From Candidatus Babeliales bacterium (GTDB lineage: Bacteria > Babelota > Babeliae > Babelales > Vermiphilaceae), in assembly GCA_035455925.1 (NCBI GenBank), contig DATIEE010000031.1, forward strand, positions 1 through 64,000: a DNA stretch of 64,000 nt. Reading direction: 5' to 3'. The notes below the pieces were generated by a model, which saw only the letters and a program-made list of their open reading frames with translations, did no database searches and was not told where the DNA came from. Made by a program: the position numbers and the translations under genes. How positions within the stretch are numbered: position 1 is the first letter of the stretch; each line of letters starts with the position of its first letter. Below are positions 29,057-39,074 of the stretch, one piece after another.

Positions 29057-30706
29057 ATGATAAGAAGCAATGTTCTTATATACGCACTTTGCATTTCTAT
29101 ATCATTTATTTTTACTAATGATACGGAAATATTACATAATTATTTTTGGGCAAATTATAATCAATTTAAAGGAAATAATGTATGCGCTCATAAATGGTAT
29201 ACAAAACTATTTACTTTACAACCATCACCTTATAGCTATAAGGGTTATCTCACTATTTTAGCTGACGCTAATGTCATGCAAAATTTTGAAAAAATTGTGC
29301 AACTTATGCCATCCTTAGGAAATAAATTTAAAAATGATCCTGAAATTCAACTGATTTTTGCTACAGCGCTTGAAAAAACCAATCGTACTCAAGAAGCTAA
29401 TAGCCATATAATTATGCTTAGCCAATCATTTAGAAACAATGCAGAGATCACTTTACGTGCCGCTCAAGTATATATACGTCGACAAGAATATAATAATGCA
29501 TTATTGACTATTGATGCGTTTCTTAATAATACGCCACGTAAGGCAAATAATTTCATTTTTTATTTTTTAAAAACACAAATATATACTTCTCTTGGAAACT
29601 ATAATAAAGCCTTAGAGTCTATCACTACCTGCGTAGAGATGCATCCACGATTTGATAAAAGCTGGCTTTTGTACGCATCGCTATATGAAAAAGAGGGAAA
29701 TATTCAAAAGGCTGTATCCGGATACAGTACATTTTTAGAATTATCTGGTAGCAATAAGGAGATAGAAAAACATCTTTTTGCATTAATGCTTAAGCAAAAA
29801 AATAGTGAAGACACCAAACAGCGCATGTTGTCTCATGCCGTTAGTATTGATAATGCACTTGTTCTATTTAAACAACAACGATATGACCAAGCTTTAACGC
29901 ACATAAATGCATGCATTGAACATCAACCGTTTAATGAGGAATGTAAGTTACTCAAAATACAAATTTTATCAATGCTGAAGGACTTTAAGGACATTGCATC
30001 AACGATAAGCACATGGATTATGGCACAGCCAGAAAATAGCATGTGGCCAAAAACAATCTGTCTTCTTGCGTATAATGGAATGCCTATTGCAACTATTATT
30101 GATACATTGACTACGGTTATACAAAAAAATCCTCATAATCTCTGGTGTAATCTTTATTGCGCAGATATGTATATGCGGAATGGACAAAGTAATAATGCAA
30201 TCACATACCTTTCTCATGCACTGCATTGTACTATGGCTGATACGAGGCGTGCGACAATATTATACCAACGTGCATTATTGCATTATGAACACAACAATCA
30301 CCTCGCTATGCATAATGATCTTAAGAGTGCACATAATCTTAATAAAGAATGTCCACACATAAATAATACGCTTGCATACTATTGGGCTACTAAAGGAAAA
30401 GATATACAAAAGGCGCAATCATTCATTGAAAAAGCGCTTGCAATTGATAGTAAAAATCCTCATTTTTTAGATACACAAGCTCTGATTTTATACAAAGAAA
30501 AAAAATACCTACAGGCGGAACAGATTCTTGAAAAACTAATATCGTATAATAATGGAACAATATTATTACGTCTTGCAAAAGTACATTATGCGTTGAATAA
30601 TAATGAAAATGCTGATATTTTTACTAAGAAAGCTCAATTAGTTATACATACTACTCGTGAAAAAAAAACTCTTAAAAAAATGCAATTGTTATTAGCGCGT
30701 ACATGA
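29057..30706 (+). CDS. Secreted tetratricopeptide-repeat protein
   Basis: The 549-residue protein has a signal peptide (residues 1-20) and about twelve TPR-like helix pairs. The clearest are LKTQIYTSLGNYNKALESITTCVEMHP, ASLYEKEGNIQKAVSGYSTFLEL, YWATKGKDIQKAQSFIEKALAID and LILYKEKKYLQAEQILEKLI, each with the usual small-residue and Pro spacing. TPR arrays are protein-binding scaffolds, and export places this one in the periplasm or at the surface. Its stop overlaps the murG start (ATGA), so the two are translationally coupled, hinting at a role in envelope assembly. Confidence 0.85.
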   Translation: MIRSNVLIYALCISISFIFTNDTEILHNYFWANYNQFKGNNVCAHKWYTKLFTLQPSPYSYKGYLTILADANVMQNFEKIVQLMPSLGNKFKNDPEIQLIFATALEKTNRTQEANSHIIMLSQSFRNNAEITLRAAQVYIRRQEYNNALLTIDAFLNNTPRKANNFIFYFLKTQIYTSLGNYNKALESITTCVEMHPRFDKSWLLYASLYEKEGNIQKAVSGYSTFLELSGSNKEIEKHLFALMLKQKNSEDTKQRMLSHAVSIDNALVLFKQQRYDQALTHINACIEHQPFNEECKLLKIQILSMLKDFKDIASTISTWIMAQPENSMWPKTICLLAYNGMPIATIIDTLTTVIQKNPHNLWCNLYCADMYMRNGQSNNAITYLSHALHCTMADTRRATILYQRALLHYEHNNHLAMHNDLKSAHNLNKECPHINNTLAYYWATKGKDIQKAQSFIEKALAIDSKNPHFLDTQALILYKEKKYLQAEQILEKLISYNNGTILLRLAKVHYALNNNENADIFTKKAQLVIHTTREKKTLKKMQLLLART

Positions 30707-31719
30707 AATTAAAAACAGTTTGTTATGTTGCAGGAAAATCTGGTGGGCATATTATTCCTTGTTTAACCATTGCAGATAATAGTGTTGCTTATAATGCATC
30801 AATTAATATTCTCTTTTTTTCTGCTAACACGGCTCTTGATAAAAAAATTATAGCAAATAACAAACATATTACATGGCATGTTATGCTACCTTTACACAGC
30901 CGTACAGGATCATTGTTTAAAATCGGTTGGTATACTATTCACTCGTTCATAGTAAGTTTTTTTTATTTATGTAAACATAGACCAGAACAAATTATCACCA
31001 CGGGCGGTATTGTTGCAATTCCTGCATGTATTGCAGCATATATATTGCGCATACCAATTACACTTCACTCACTCGATGCGGTACCAGGAAAAGCAATCCA
31101 AGTACTTATACCATTAGCAACTTCAATCATCACGCCATTTGCATGTTCGCAACATTATTTTCCTGTGCAGAAGTGTTCTGTTAAACCATATCCACTAAAA
31201 TATCTATTGACACAAGTTATAAATGATAAAAACTTAGCGCAGAAACAGCTTGGATTATCTTCCAATAAAAAGACCGTGTTAATACTTGGTGGATCACAAG
31301 GTTCACGTTTTCTTAATGAATGTATGAAAAATTGGATAAGTGATGCATCGTTTTCATTAAAAGATTTTCAAATCATTCATCAAACAGGTTCCATTGATAC
31401 AACTGATTGGAACGCATTATATAAATCAAAAAATATCACGGCAAATGTTTTTAGCTATCGCCCAGATCTTGCATTAATGTACACTGCCGCTGACCTTATT
31501 ATTTGCCGTGCTGGGGCTGGAACATTATTTGAGATTAAATTTTTTAATAAACAATGTATTATTATTCCTTTGACAACAGATAGCACTACGCATCAAGTTG
31601 ATAATGCTCGTGCAATGTCATCTGAATATCCCGATTTGTTTTATACTGTTATGCAAAAAGACATTGAAGAAAAACCTACATTACTACATGAACTTATTGC
31701 TAAAAAAATAACTTTTTAA
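30703..31719 (+). CDS. murG: MurG: UDP-GlcNAc--undecaprenyl-pyrophosphoryl-MurNAc-pentapeptide GlcNAc transferase
   Basis: The 338-residue GT-B glycosyltransferase has the MurG N-terminal loop in slightly altered form (AGKSGGHIIPCL for GGTGGHIFPAL). It also has the second glycine loop TTGGIVAIPACIAAY, the C-domain start LILGGSQGSRFLNE, and the UDP-GlcNAc site DLIICRAGAGTLFEI with HQVDNARAM. It adds GlcNAc to lipid I on the inner face of the membrane to make lipid II. The length is slightly short compared with the usual 350-360. It overlaps the TPR gene by 4 bases. Confidence 0.9.
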   Translation: MKLKTVCYVAGKSGGHIIPCLTIADNSVAYNASINILFFSANTALDKKIIANNKHITWHVMLPLHSRTGSLFKIGWYTIHSFIVSFFYLCKHRPEQIITTGGIVAIPACIAAYILRIPITLHSLDAVPGKAIQVLIPLATSIITPFACSQHYFPVQKCSVKPYPLKYLLTQVINDKNLAQKQLGLSSNKKTVLILGGSQGSRFLNECMKNWISDASFSLKDFQIIHQTGSIDTTDWNALYKSKNITANVFSYRPDLALMYTAADLIICRAGAGTLFEIKFFNKQCIIIPLTTDSTTHQVDNARAMSSEYPDLFYTVMQKDIEEKPTLLHELIAKKITF

Positions 31720-32068
31720 CTTGAAAAAATGCTATTTTCAGTATATACTAATCCGAAATAAATAAACAAAAAGATTCTCTTAATAAGTCATTTTTGGGCA
31801 AATTAAACGATGATGAAAAGATCTTACTTAAAAAACAATTACTTGGGCAAAAATAGTTTTAAATAATCGATTTAAGTATAATATTTATAAACATGTTCAT
31901 TATAATTAATTTTATAATGAGCATGTTTATTTTATTTAACCTACGCTTGTTCTCAATATAAACCGAATAACAACGCAAAATATTACAAATCTCAGTAAAA
32001 ACATTCGATTGCTTAAAAATAAAATTCGACAGCTTGTTAATATTAATGGATATATACACTAGTTTTTT
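31720..32068. other. Intergenic region between convergent genes, with hairpin
   Basis: The spacer between murG and the reverse-strand FAD oxidoreductase holds the hairpin at 31887-31930. A short open stretch just before 31857 encodes a Lys-rich peptide ending LLGQK, but it has no start codon and could be a gene remnant. Confidence 0.4.
31887..31930. terminator. Hairpin terminator, 19-bp stem with one mismatch
   Basis: ATAAACATGTTCATTATAA (31887-31905) is complementary to 31912-31930 except for one position, and is followed by TTTATTT. It lies between the converging murG and FAD oxidoreductase genes. Confidence 0.6.
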
Positions 32069-33361
32069 TTATAAACTACCTACGGATAAAAAATTTGATA
32101 AAGCAAATGTTAAACGAGTACCTAAAATTGATTGTGTAACTGGTCCTAGCGTAGTGGATCGATACGGTGAAAAATAATCATCAAATTCTTTATTATTATT
32201 AATAATTCGATCAGCACAATGCATTCCTAACGCTGCAGCAAAAGGCAATCCACATGCGCCTGCTATATAATAAACTGATGGCATTCGTTGATCAAATCCA
32301 GCTACAGGAAATACATCTTTACTAATTCCAATTAGCCCCGGCCACATGTATTCAAATTCAACTGCAACATTAGGAAATTTCGTATTAAAATAGTTTAGTA
32401 ACTTTTTTGCTACGTGATTATTACCATGTTTTTCATTTTTAGCATACGTATACAATAAATTTGACCCACCTAACATAAGGCGATTGTCACCGGTAAGACG
32501 ATAATATTGATAAATCATATCCGTATCCCATACCATGTATCGCTTATGAGGAAATATTTTTTTAATATTCTCTTCTGATAATGGGCAAGAAAGCATTAAA
32601 AATGTTTGAACGTGATATATTTTATCCCACAACAACGATGCTGTTAATTCAAAGCGATCAGTGCACACAATAATATGATTGGCGTTAATTATTGCTCGTG
32701 GAGTTGTAACTTTTTTTTCTTGAATATGCAGCGCAGGAGTTTCTTCATACACAAGAACACCTAATTCTTGTAAAACTTTTTTCATGCTAAGGCAATAGTT
32801 ATATCCTTGTATGCCAAAAGTTCCACCGTATGATATGCCGCCATGATATGCATCTGAACCAATAACTGATGACAGTTCATCGCGCGTATACAGGGTGCTT
32901 GTATAGCCAGCTTGCTGACGATTATCATATTCTTTTTGTATATCAGAAGAAAATGCACGCGCTGTATTTGCAAGAATAAGTGTATCTTGTGCCTGATAAT
33001 CGCAATTTATATTATATTGTTGAATGTTATTTTGAATAGCCTCAACGCCAGAACCAATCAACTTCCATAGTTTTTTTCCTATCTCTGGACCAAAAATGCG
33101 TATTAGCTCAAACAATGATAACTCAGAATCAGGTGTTATAAAACCCGAACTTTTGCCTGATGCTCCAGCGCCGCAATAATTTTTTTCTATGAGAACTACC
33201 GCACAACCTTTTTCAGCAAAAGCTTGTGCGGTGGTTAGCCCCGCCATGCCTCCTCCAATAATGAGTACATCGGTAGAAATATCATTTGTTAATGGTGAGA
33301 GAGTGGGTGTATTTAAATACCAAAATGTTTGATCTTGCGGCATAATTGGCAATCGTTGCAT
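32069..33361 (-). CDS. FAD-dependent amine/amino-acid oxidoreductase (DAO family)
   Basis: The 430-residue protein starts after GAGGAC. The ADP-binding motif VLIIGGGMAGLTTAQAFAEKG (GGGMAG at residues 36-41) is followed by the glutamate of VVLIEKNY and GAGASGKSSGF, as in DadA/PuuB-type oxidases. The C-terminal AGFDQRMPSVYYIAGACGLPFAAALGMHCAD is the second FAD segment. The closest style is gamma-glutamylputrescine oxidase or a glycine-oxidase-like enzyme; the amine substrate is unknown. It stands alone, with no catabolic neighbours, so its pathway cannot be inferred from context. Confidence 0.85.
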   Translation of the reverse strand: MQRLPIMPQDQTFWYLNTPTLSPLTNDISTDVLIIGGGMAGLTTAQAFAEKGCAVVLIEKNYCGAGASGKSSGFITPDSELSLFELIRIFGPEIGKKLWKLIGSGVEAIQNNIQQYNINCDYQAQDTLILANTARAFSSDIQKEYDNRQQAGYTSTLYTRDELSSVIGSDAYHGGISYGGTFGIQGYNYCLSMKKVLQELGVLVYEETPALHIQEKKVTTPRAIINANHIIVCTDRFELTASLLWDKIYHVQTFLMLSCPLSEENIKKIFPHKRYMVWDTDMIYQYYRLTGDNRLMLGGSNLLYTYAKNEKHGNNHVAKKLLNYFNTKFPNVAVEFEYMWPGLIGISKDVFPVAGFDQRMPSVYYIAGACGLPFAAALGMHCADRIINNNKEFDDYFSPYRSTTLGPVTQSILGTRLTFALSNFLSVGSL

Positions 33362-33546
33362 TAGCTAGTCCTCTTTTTTTTATTGATAATTTCTCTCCAC
33401 AATAACGTAATTAATCTGCCATTTCAACTGTTTTGCGACAAAACTATTGAATTATAATTGCATTTTATTTAATATTGATAGATATAAGCATTTTACAAAA
33501 TGAACACAAATAGAAAAATTAAATAAACCTCTCGGGAATTTTAAAA

Positions 33547-34197
33547 ATGAAAAAGCAAAAAATAATTGTAATAACGCATGTTACAAAAATAATAAGTTTA
33601 TCGTTTTTATTATTTTTTATGTCAATGTCAGCTATGTTTCCTAATAAAAAATTATCTCCTGCTCAGAAAATTAGAATAACAAGAGGACAAGAATTAATTA
33701 GAGAACTAGCAAAAGAAGTACCACCATTAGATGAGCAAGAAAAAGAACCCTTAGTTAAAGAAACAGTAAAAATAGTACCGACAGTAGAAACAGGTATGCT
33801 TCCCATCAAAAGCATCGTATTAGAGAAAGCTAAAAAAAGTATGCAGCCGTTTTTACAACAAAAAAAAGAATTGACCAAAAAACAACAAGCATTAATAGAA
33901 AAAGAAAACGAACTAACGAGAGTAAATGAAAAAATAAATCAATTAACTAAGGCAAAGAAACCATTGAGTGCGCCAGTATTACAAAAAAACGTAATAGTAG
34001 AGAATGCACCATCTTATCTCAAAGTCGATCAAACAAAACAAAAAAATAGAGAAATCTTATTAAATGATTTAAATGTAAAAAAAGATAAAATAGATAAAGA
34101 GATAAATCAACTCAAAGCTGAAATAGAGCAAAAAAAAAATATTCTACCCCCTGTACAAACTTGGTGGGGGCAATTCATGAATATATTTAAAAAGTAA
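33547..34197 (+). CDS. Secreted coiled-coil hypothetical protein
   Basis: The 216-residue protein has an N-terminal signal peptide or anchor (residues 12-32), then an acidic Pro-containing stretch and two coiled-coil segments (about 95-135 and 160-200) rich in Lys, Glu and Gln. The C-terminus PVQTWWGQFMNIFKK is amphipathic and may touch a membrane. No family is recognised. It converges on the MCE-protein gene, with 16 bases between the stops. Confidence 0.6.
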   Translation: MKKQKIIVITHVTKIISLSFLLFFMSMSAMFPNKKLSPAQKIRITRGQELIRELAKEVPPLDEQEKEPLVKETVKIVPTVETGMLPIKSIVLEKAKKSMQPFLQQKKELTKKQQALIEKENELTRVNEKINQLTKAKKPLSAPVLQKNVIVENAPSYLKVDQTKQKNREILLNDLNVKKDKIDKEINQLKAEIEQKKNILPPVQTWWGQFMNIFKK

Positions 34198-34213
34198 TAT
34201 CTTTTTTTAATTA

Positions 34214-35893
34214 CTATGTTTTCATCAATCCACTAGCACCAGAAATACTGCCAAGGACGTATTTAACGTCATCATCACCAAACCGCATACCAATACCAAC
34301 AAAGGCATTAGCGTTTTGTTTACTAATAAAATCATCAGCACCAAAGGTGAAGTAAATATTACGCATTAAAAACATTCTATTAAGCCATTTGAGATGCGGG
34401 CGTTTATCTTGATGAAATTTATTAGGTCCACGGCGATTAAAACCGCGGAAATCAAAACCTTCAAATGTTGTTACCCAACGAAATTTATCATTTTTAAAGG
34501 GAAACTCATAATCTGCTCCCATTCCCGCAAAACCATCAATGAGGCCTAAACGTAATGCAACATCACCAAATATTTTACCAAATTGAACACCAACTTTTAT
34601 CCCATTACGGTCAAACATTAATCGTTCTTTTCTGAATACAGTTTTTAATTTTTCATCAGATACTAAGGTATTCTCGTAAAGATTATCCGAAAGCAATTGC
34701 GGTCGGGTATCTGATGATGGATTAAACTGTTTTGCCGGATCAATATAATCAAGATCATCATTTGTATAGGTATATTCTTTTTCTCGACGATATGCAAAGC
34801 CTTTTTCAGAACTGGCTATTTGTACAAGATAAAAATATTCTTCATTCGGATGAATTCTAATATCAAAGTATCCTTTTGAATCTTCATACCGATAATTTTC
34901 TGCGGGACGATGCATTGTTTCAAAATGGGTATCAAAAAGAATTTGCATACGATCAAGTTTGCTAACATAATTCTTAAATCCTGAGACAGCAACTTTAAGA
35001 TCACGATATGTTTCATCTTCATTAACAAGTTTACCGATGAGACCTTTGCCTTCATCAATTTTTTCTGTTACAGAACTGAAATTACGTAACCCATCACGCG
35101 CTTGTGCTGCAGCATCTTCAAGCGCTTCTGTTGTTAACTCCACACGTGAAGCTATACGTCCAAAATCACGATCAAATACATTTGAAATTTTTTCAATACT
35201 CTCTTGAAATGCCGGAAACACTTTGTTTTCTAACCTGTCAGATAACATGCGAACATTTGTACCAATCTCTAAAAATGCATCAATACTTTCTTCATTACGA
35301 ACAAATGAACGCTCAAGAACATTGGTGACCGTGGAAAATTTTTCTGCAGCATTTTCTAAATTGATCATAAATGATTTTAATTGATCACTGCCTTGCGGAC
35401 CAGCAAATGTGTCTTTAAATGATTCGGTTACCTCACGGACATTTCCCGCAATTTCTTTAAACTGACGAAAAATATCATCTAGGTCTACAGGATCAAAATT
35501 TGATTTTTGTAAGGACTCCCCTTCATTTAATTTTCTGAGTAATTGATCGCCCGGTACAAGATCAATATATTTTGGACCCAGTAAACCATCTTGTCGAACT
35601 ATTGCATATGCATTTTGATATAAAGGAAATGATACTGAAACCATTATTACCGCTTCGGCTTTTGAATCAGCTCCTGCAATGAGTTGAACTTCCTCAACCC
35701 ACCCAACCTTTACACCGGCAATTTTGATAGCTGCTTTACGTGATAATCCCGCAATATCATTAAAATATACTATATAGTGAGCGTATTGTGAACGATCAAA
35801 GCGAAAGGCCCCGATTTTAAAGCCCATATACCCAAAAACGGCAAGCGCTATTAGAACAAAAATTCCGACACGTGTCTCTATTTTACCTTGCAA
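34214..35893 (-). CDS. MCE/MlaD-family lipid-transport protein with extended C-terminal domain
   Basis: The 559-residue protein starts with an N-terminal membrane anchor (VGIFVLIALAVFGYMGF) and one MCE domain (about residues 38-115: HYIVYFNDIAGLSRKAAIKIAGVKVGWVEEV, then GLLGPKYIDLVPG). A helical region with coiled-coil character (125-330) would form the periplasmic needle or ring. The C-terminal 200 residues are rich in strand-like aromatic sequence (GVQFGKIFGDVALRLGLIDGFAG, FRWVTTFEGFDFRGF, NAFVGIGMRFG). MCE proteins carry phospholipids between inner and outer membranes, usually with MlaE/MlaF, which are absent here. It is 18 bases after the gspK-like gene and appears to be the last gene of that operon. 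Confidence 0.85.
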   Translation of the reverse strand: MQGKIETRVGIFVLIALAVFGYMGFKIGAFRFDRSQYAHYIVYFNDIAGLSRKAAIKIAGVKVGWVEEVQLIAGADSKAEAVIMVSVSFPLYQNAYAIVRQDGLLGPKYIDLVPGDQLLRKLNEGESLQKSNFDPVDLDDIFRQFKEIAGNVREVTESFKDTFAGPQGSDQLKSFMINLENAAEKFSTVTNVLERSFVRNEESIDAFLEIGTNVRMLSDRLENKVFPAFQESIEKISNVFDRDFGRIASRVELTTEALEDAAAQARDGLRNFSSVTEKIDEGKGLIGKLVNEDETYRDLKVAVSGFKNYVSKLDRMQILFDTHFETMHRPAENYRYEDSKGYFDIRIHPNEEYFYLVQIASSEKGFAYRREKEYTYTNDDLDYIDPAKQFNPSSDTRPQLLSDNLYENTLVSDEKLKTVFRKERLMFDRNGIKVGVQFGKIFGDVALRLGLIDGFAGMGADYEFPFKNDKFRWVTTFEGFDFRGFNRRGPNKFHQDKRPHLKWLNRMFLMRNIYFTFGADDFISKQNANAFVGIGMRFGDDDVKYVLGSISGASGLMKT

Positions 35894-35911
35894 ATTTATT
35901 CCTTTTTACCA

Positions 35912-37042
35912 TCACAGCCAATATAATTTTTTTATTGTAATATCATATTCGATATTATTGTCTTGTGAAAGTTTATTTTTTTCTAAAATTGCATAAACAC
36001 TTTGCGTTATTTCACCAACTTTACCATGAACAAGAACGGAAAAAAATCGTGGTGTAAAAGTAGTGCTTAGCATAGAGTCTATATTTTTAGGCAAAGTCTG
36101 CAACTCTTTACCATACATTGGCACTAATATGGTTTTCCAATCCTGTTTCCAATTGACACGTGATTTAAAATTTTTTACCCAACTTTCAACCTGGTCTTTT
36201 CGTTTTTTTATATCATCTATTTCTACACGCGGCAGACCTAACAAGCCAAGAAGAGAGTCTGAAAATAGCCATGGTTCTAGTTTATCAGAACTTGACCATA
36301 CCGTAAAAATATCAGTCAAATAAATTGTATCCTGTTTTTTTTCTGTTGGTGGTTGATAAAAAATAACATCTTTAAAAGAAGTAAATCCTTTTTGTGTTAG
36401 TAATTCTGTTGCATCATTATAGAGGATATCACGTTCTTTTATTGCTTTTTCAAAAGCAGGAAATATATCTGTTGCTTTAGTAATGCGTTCAATAGCTTTA
36501 CAAATCTCTTGCATAATTGATTTCCAACCAGATTGATCAGTTCCATACAAAGTACCTTTTTTAAAATCGATAATGCGATTTAGGTTAATCTTACCTTCTT
36601 CACACATGATGCATATTTTTATTTGTCCATCAACCCCATCAATTTCCTCTTTAAGATCAAACTGTTGCCAACGGTTTAACGTTGGTAAAATACGAAGTAA
36701 AAAATCACGATCTTCTTGGTTAGATGATGTACCTTCAGTTATTGCAGTAGATGTAGCTCCATTTTTGCTTTCTCCTGTCTGCACATCTTTTTTTTCTGTT
36801 TTACTTTCTTGCGCAGACTGTTCTTGTTTTTTACTTGGTTGACATAACTGTGCCATTGCAACTTGAACACCGCTTGTAGCAAGCATTTTTGCCTTTTCAC
36901 GCGCAAGAGTCATATGAGAAAAAGGTAAATAAAAGGACCCACGATTACCAACGTAAGTAACAACTATCATTGCTGCTCCTACAATAAGCAAGGTGAAAAT
37001 CATGATATATCCATTGTGCGTATTGTTGTTACTATTTTTCAT
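35912..37042 (-). CDS. gspK: Type II secretion minor pseudopilin GspK-like
   Basis: The 376-residue protein has a short basic leader ending in G and a hydrophobic helix (YIMIFTLLIVGAAMIVVTYV). It lacks the Glu at +5, as is usual for GspK. The large soluble domain includes QIKICIMCEEGKINLNR, the FFSVLVHGKVGE segment near the end, and a long Lys/Glu-rich insert. GspK caps the pseudopilus tip with GspI and GspJ. Position, size and helix type fit GspK; overall identity is presumably low. It is fifth or sixth in the reverse-strand gspF-G-H-I-J-K series. Confidence 0.75.
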   Translation of the reverse strand: MKNSNNNTHNGYIMIFTLLIVGAAMIVVTYVGNRGSFYLPFSHMTLAREKAKMLATSGVQVAMAQLCQPSKKQEQSAQESKTEKKDVQTGESKNGATSTAITEGTSSNQEDRDFLLRILPTLNRWQQFDLKEEIDGVDGQIKICIMCEEGKINLNRIIDFKKGTLYGTDQSGWKSIMQEICKAIERITKATDIFPAFEKAIKERDILYNDATELLTQKGFTSFKDVIFYQPPTEKKQDTIYLTDIFTVWSSSDKLEPWLFSDSLLGLLGLPRVEIDDIKKRKDQVESWVKNFKSRVNWKQDWKTILVPMYGKELQTLPKNIDSMLSTTFTPRFFSVLVHGKVGEITQSVYAILEKNKLSQDNNIEYDITIKKLYWL

Positions 37043-37046
37043 ACAT

Positions 37047-38126
37047 TTACTTACGTTTTATTGTATTTATTGGATATTCAAAACTATGTGCTATTACGTT
37101 AGATTTATTAGCATTTTCAGCTACCACAACTATTTCTTGAACAATATTATGCATAGCCTGAGTGAGGTTTGGTACTGGTGATTTATTTTTATCTATACTA
37201 TTTTCTGGTTGCTCTTTATCATTATTTTTTTCTTGAATTTTACCTTTTGTTGGCTGTTCTAATTGATTTTCTTCTAATTGAGGAGTTTTTATATCATTCG
37301 GAATGTGACAAACAAGAGTAAAATCCTTTTCTCTTTTTTCTTGTTTATCCCATAAAGCTATCTTAATTTCTACGCTATAAGGAATTCGAGGAAATTCGGA
37401 CTTATCTTTGTCGGCATCCCCCTTTTGCTCACTTACCCACTCATTCAAAACTTTATATTCATATGATATTTTTTGTTTTTCTTGAGAGGATTTTTCATTA
37501 GCAGACGGTTTTTGCTCCTCTTGTTTCTTTTCAATACGTGCGGTAAAGGTTATGGAGCAATTTTTAATACCATCAATAACCTCATACGCTCTAACATTTT
37601 TAAAATTTTCAAGATCAAGCTCCATGCTTTCTTGTCTGAATAACGCATACGAATCTTTTTTATCAGGATCTGCTTTAAGCGTATATTGTACACGAACAAC
37701 TTTTGGTTTTACTATACCAACATCTTTACCCACAAAAACAGTAAGAGGATTATTAGTAATAAATGTTAATGTATCAAATTTTCCATCTTTATTAATACTA
37801 TAAAATATTTTATCGATAATTTTAGGCTCTTTTTTTTGCGTACTTTTTTGTTCGGTATCATCTTGCGCTTCAGTAGGTTTGTTAGTATCGTTTTTTTTAT
37901 TCTTAGTATCTTCAGTTTTTTCTGCCTGAACGGGAATAAAAGCACCCATAAGATCTTTTTCTAATTGATTAGAAATGACGCCAATGCGTACCGAAGTATC
38001 AATCATATTATCAATGACAATCTGAAAACGACTTCCTTGTGCAAGAGCAGCCAAGAGTATTGCAGCAACCATTGTGGCTACCATTGTTGCAACGATAAGT
38101 TCGATAAGCATGAATCCATATTTCAT
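37047..38126 (-). CDS. gspJ: Type II secretion minor pseudopilin GspJ-like
   Basis: The 359-residue protein starts with a class III prepilin signal (KYG followed by FMLIELIVATMVATMVAAIL, with the conserved Glu at +5). Its soluble part is longer than typical GspJ (about 200 residues) because of low-complexity Lys/Glu/Asp/Gln inserts near residues 65-100 and 280-330. The core includes FQIVIDNMIDTSVRIGVISNQLEKDL and VRVQYTLKADPDKKDSYALFRQ, typical of GspJ. It overlaps the gspI-like gene by 4 bases. Confidence 0.78.
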   Translation of the reverse strand: MKYGFMLIELIVATMVATMVAAILLAALAQGSRFQIVIDNMIDTSVRIGVISNQLEKDLMGAFIPVQAEKTEDTKNKKNDTNKPTEAQDDTEQKSTQKKEPKIIDKIFYSINKDGKFDTLTFITNNPLTVFVGKDVGIVKPKVVRVQYTLKADPDKKDSYALFRQESMELDLENFKNVRAYEVIDGIKNCSITFTARIEKKQEEQKPSANEKSSQEKQKISYEYKVLNEWVSEQKGDADKDKSEFPRIPYSVEIKIALWDKQEKREKDFTLVCHIPNDIKTPQLEENQLEQPTKGKIQEKNNDKEQPENSIDKNKSPVPNLTQAMHNIVQEIVVVAENANKSNVIAHSFEYPINTIKRK

Positions 38127-38539
38127 GATTTTTTCTGTTCTGGTTTTTTATAGATCAATGTTACTAATCGATCTTGTTTTTTTTTATCTTGCTCTGTCCA
38201 AGATACGGTGACCAACTCTTTATGTAAACCAGGCAATGCAGCAAGTGATGATTTTTGATCAATATTTTTTTCAAGAGTATAAATTAGTTCCGCATCAAAA
38301 ACAATTTCTGTTTTATTGAGTGAAAATTCTTGTGCATCAGGATCCTGTTTTTGACGCGCTTCATATAATAAATTTTTACAAAGCACTATATAATCAAATG
38401 CTTTTGATGAACGACCCACACGATTCATTATCATTTCATGCATCATAAAAATTGGCGTCAGCACTATCCCTGTAATAGCAAGAGATAATATAACTTCAAC
38501 AAGCGTAAATCCATTTTTATGGCTTTTGAAAGGTATCAT
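38123..38539 (-). CDS. gspI: Type II secretion minor pseudopilin GspI-like
   Basis: The 138-residue protein has a prepilin leader (KSHKNG) cut before FTLVEVILSLAITGIVLTPI, with Glu at +5. The short globular part has SLNKTEIVFDAELIYTLEK and LVTVSWTEQDKKKQDRLVTLIYKK, a beta-sheet pattern like GspI. It overlaps gspH by 23 bases and gspJ by 4, so the run is tightly coupled. Confidence 0.78.
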   Translation of the reverse strand: MIPFKSHKNGFTLVEVILSLAITGIVLTPIFMMHEMIMNRVGRSSKAFDYIVLCKNLLYEARQKQDPDAQEFSLNKTEIVFDAELIYTLEKNIDQKSSLAALPGLHKELVTVSWTEQDKKKQDRLVTLIYKKPEQKKS

Positions 38540-39074
38540 ATAATTTATATTGAGCAGTAAAAGGGTTAAGCACTAATCCGATCGGTCGTGGCTGATGATC
38601 CTGCATATCTTTTGTATCAACACAATTAATTACTACATTTTGCACCATTCCTTCAGGGACAATATAAAACCAAACTGACGCTGTCTTGCTACGCGCAAAT
38701 TTTGTCATCATATCAAATCCTTCAACAAAAAATTGTTTAATCTGAATATTATCAGGAATAGCACATTCTGTATCTTGTACTGGATCGGCAATGGGTTTAA
38801 AAACAATTTCTCCTGCTCGATCTTTTTCTCCGGAATCTTGCATTAAAGAAATACGCTTTTGTCCCATATCAACGGTAATACGTTGCATTTTATGAGTGAC
38901 TAATGATTGCTGCCACCCATACTGAACTAATGTGTTAAACCTCGCTACAAACTCTTCTCGTTCATAGCGAGGTGTTGATCGCTGAATATTAGGCACAATG
39001 ATTGCACTTAAAATACCGATTATCGCAATCACTACAAGTAATTCTAAAAGAGAAAAACCTAATTGTTTATTCAT
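38517..39074 (-). CDS. gspH: Type II secretion minor pseudopilin GspH-like
   Basis: The 185-residue protein starts at the ATG at 39072-39074, which gives a normal short leader (MNKQLG) before FSLLELLVVIAIIGILSAIIVP with Glu at +5. The longer frame to 39155 would add an implausible leader lying inside gspG. The soluble domain contains EREEFVARFNTLVQYGWQQS. It overlaps the end of gspG by 8 bases, indicating translational coupling. Confidence 0.8.
   Translation of the reverse strand: MNKQLGFSLLELLVVIAIIGILSAIIVPNIQRSTPRYEREEFVARFNTLVQYGWQQSLVTHKMQRITVDMGQKRISLMQDSGEKDRAGEIVFKPIADPVQDTECAIPDNIQIKQFFVEGFDMMTKFARSKTASVWFYIVPEGMVQNVVINCVDTKDMQDHQPRPIGLVLNPFTAQYKLYDTFQKP

Noticed and set aside
31740-31857. 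Short open stretch encoding a Lys-rich peptide ending LLGQK
   Set aside because: No start codon follows the in-frame stop and no family is recognisable; it may be a remnant of a gene but cannot be supported.
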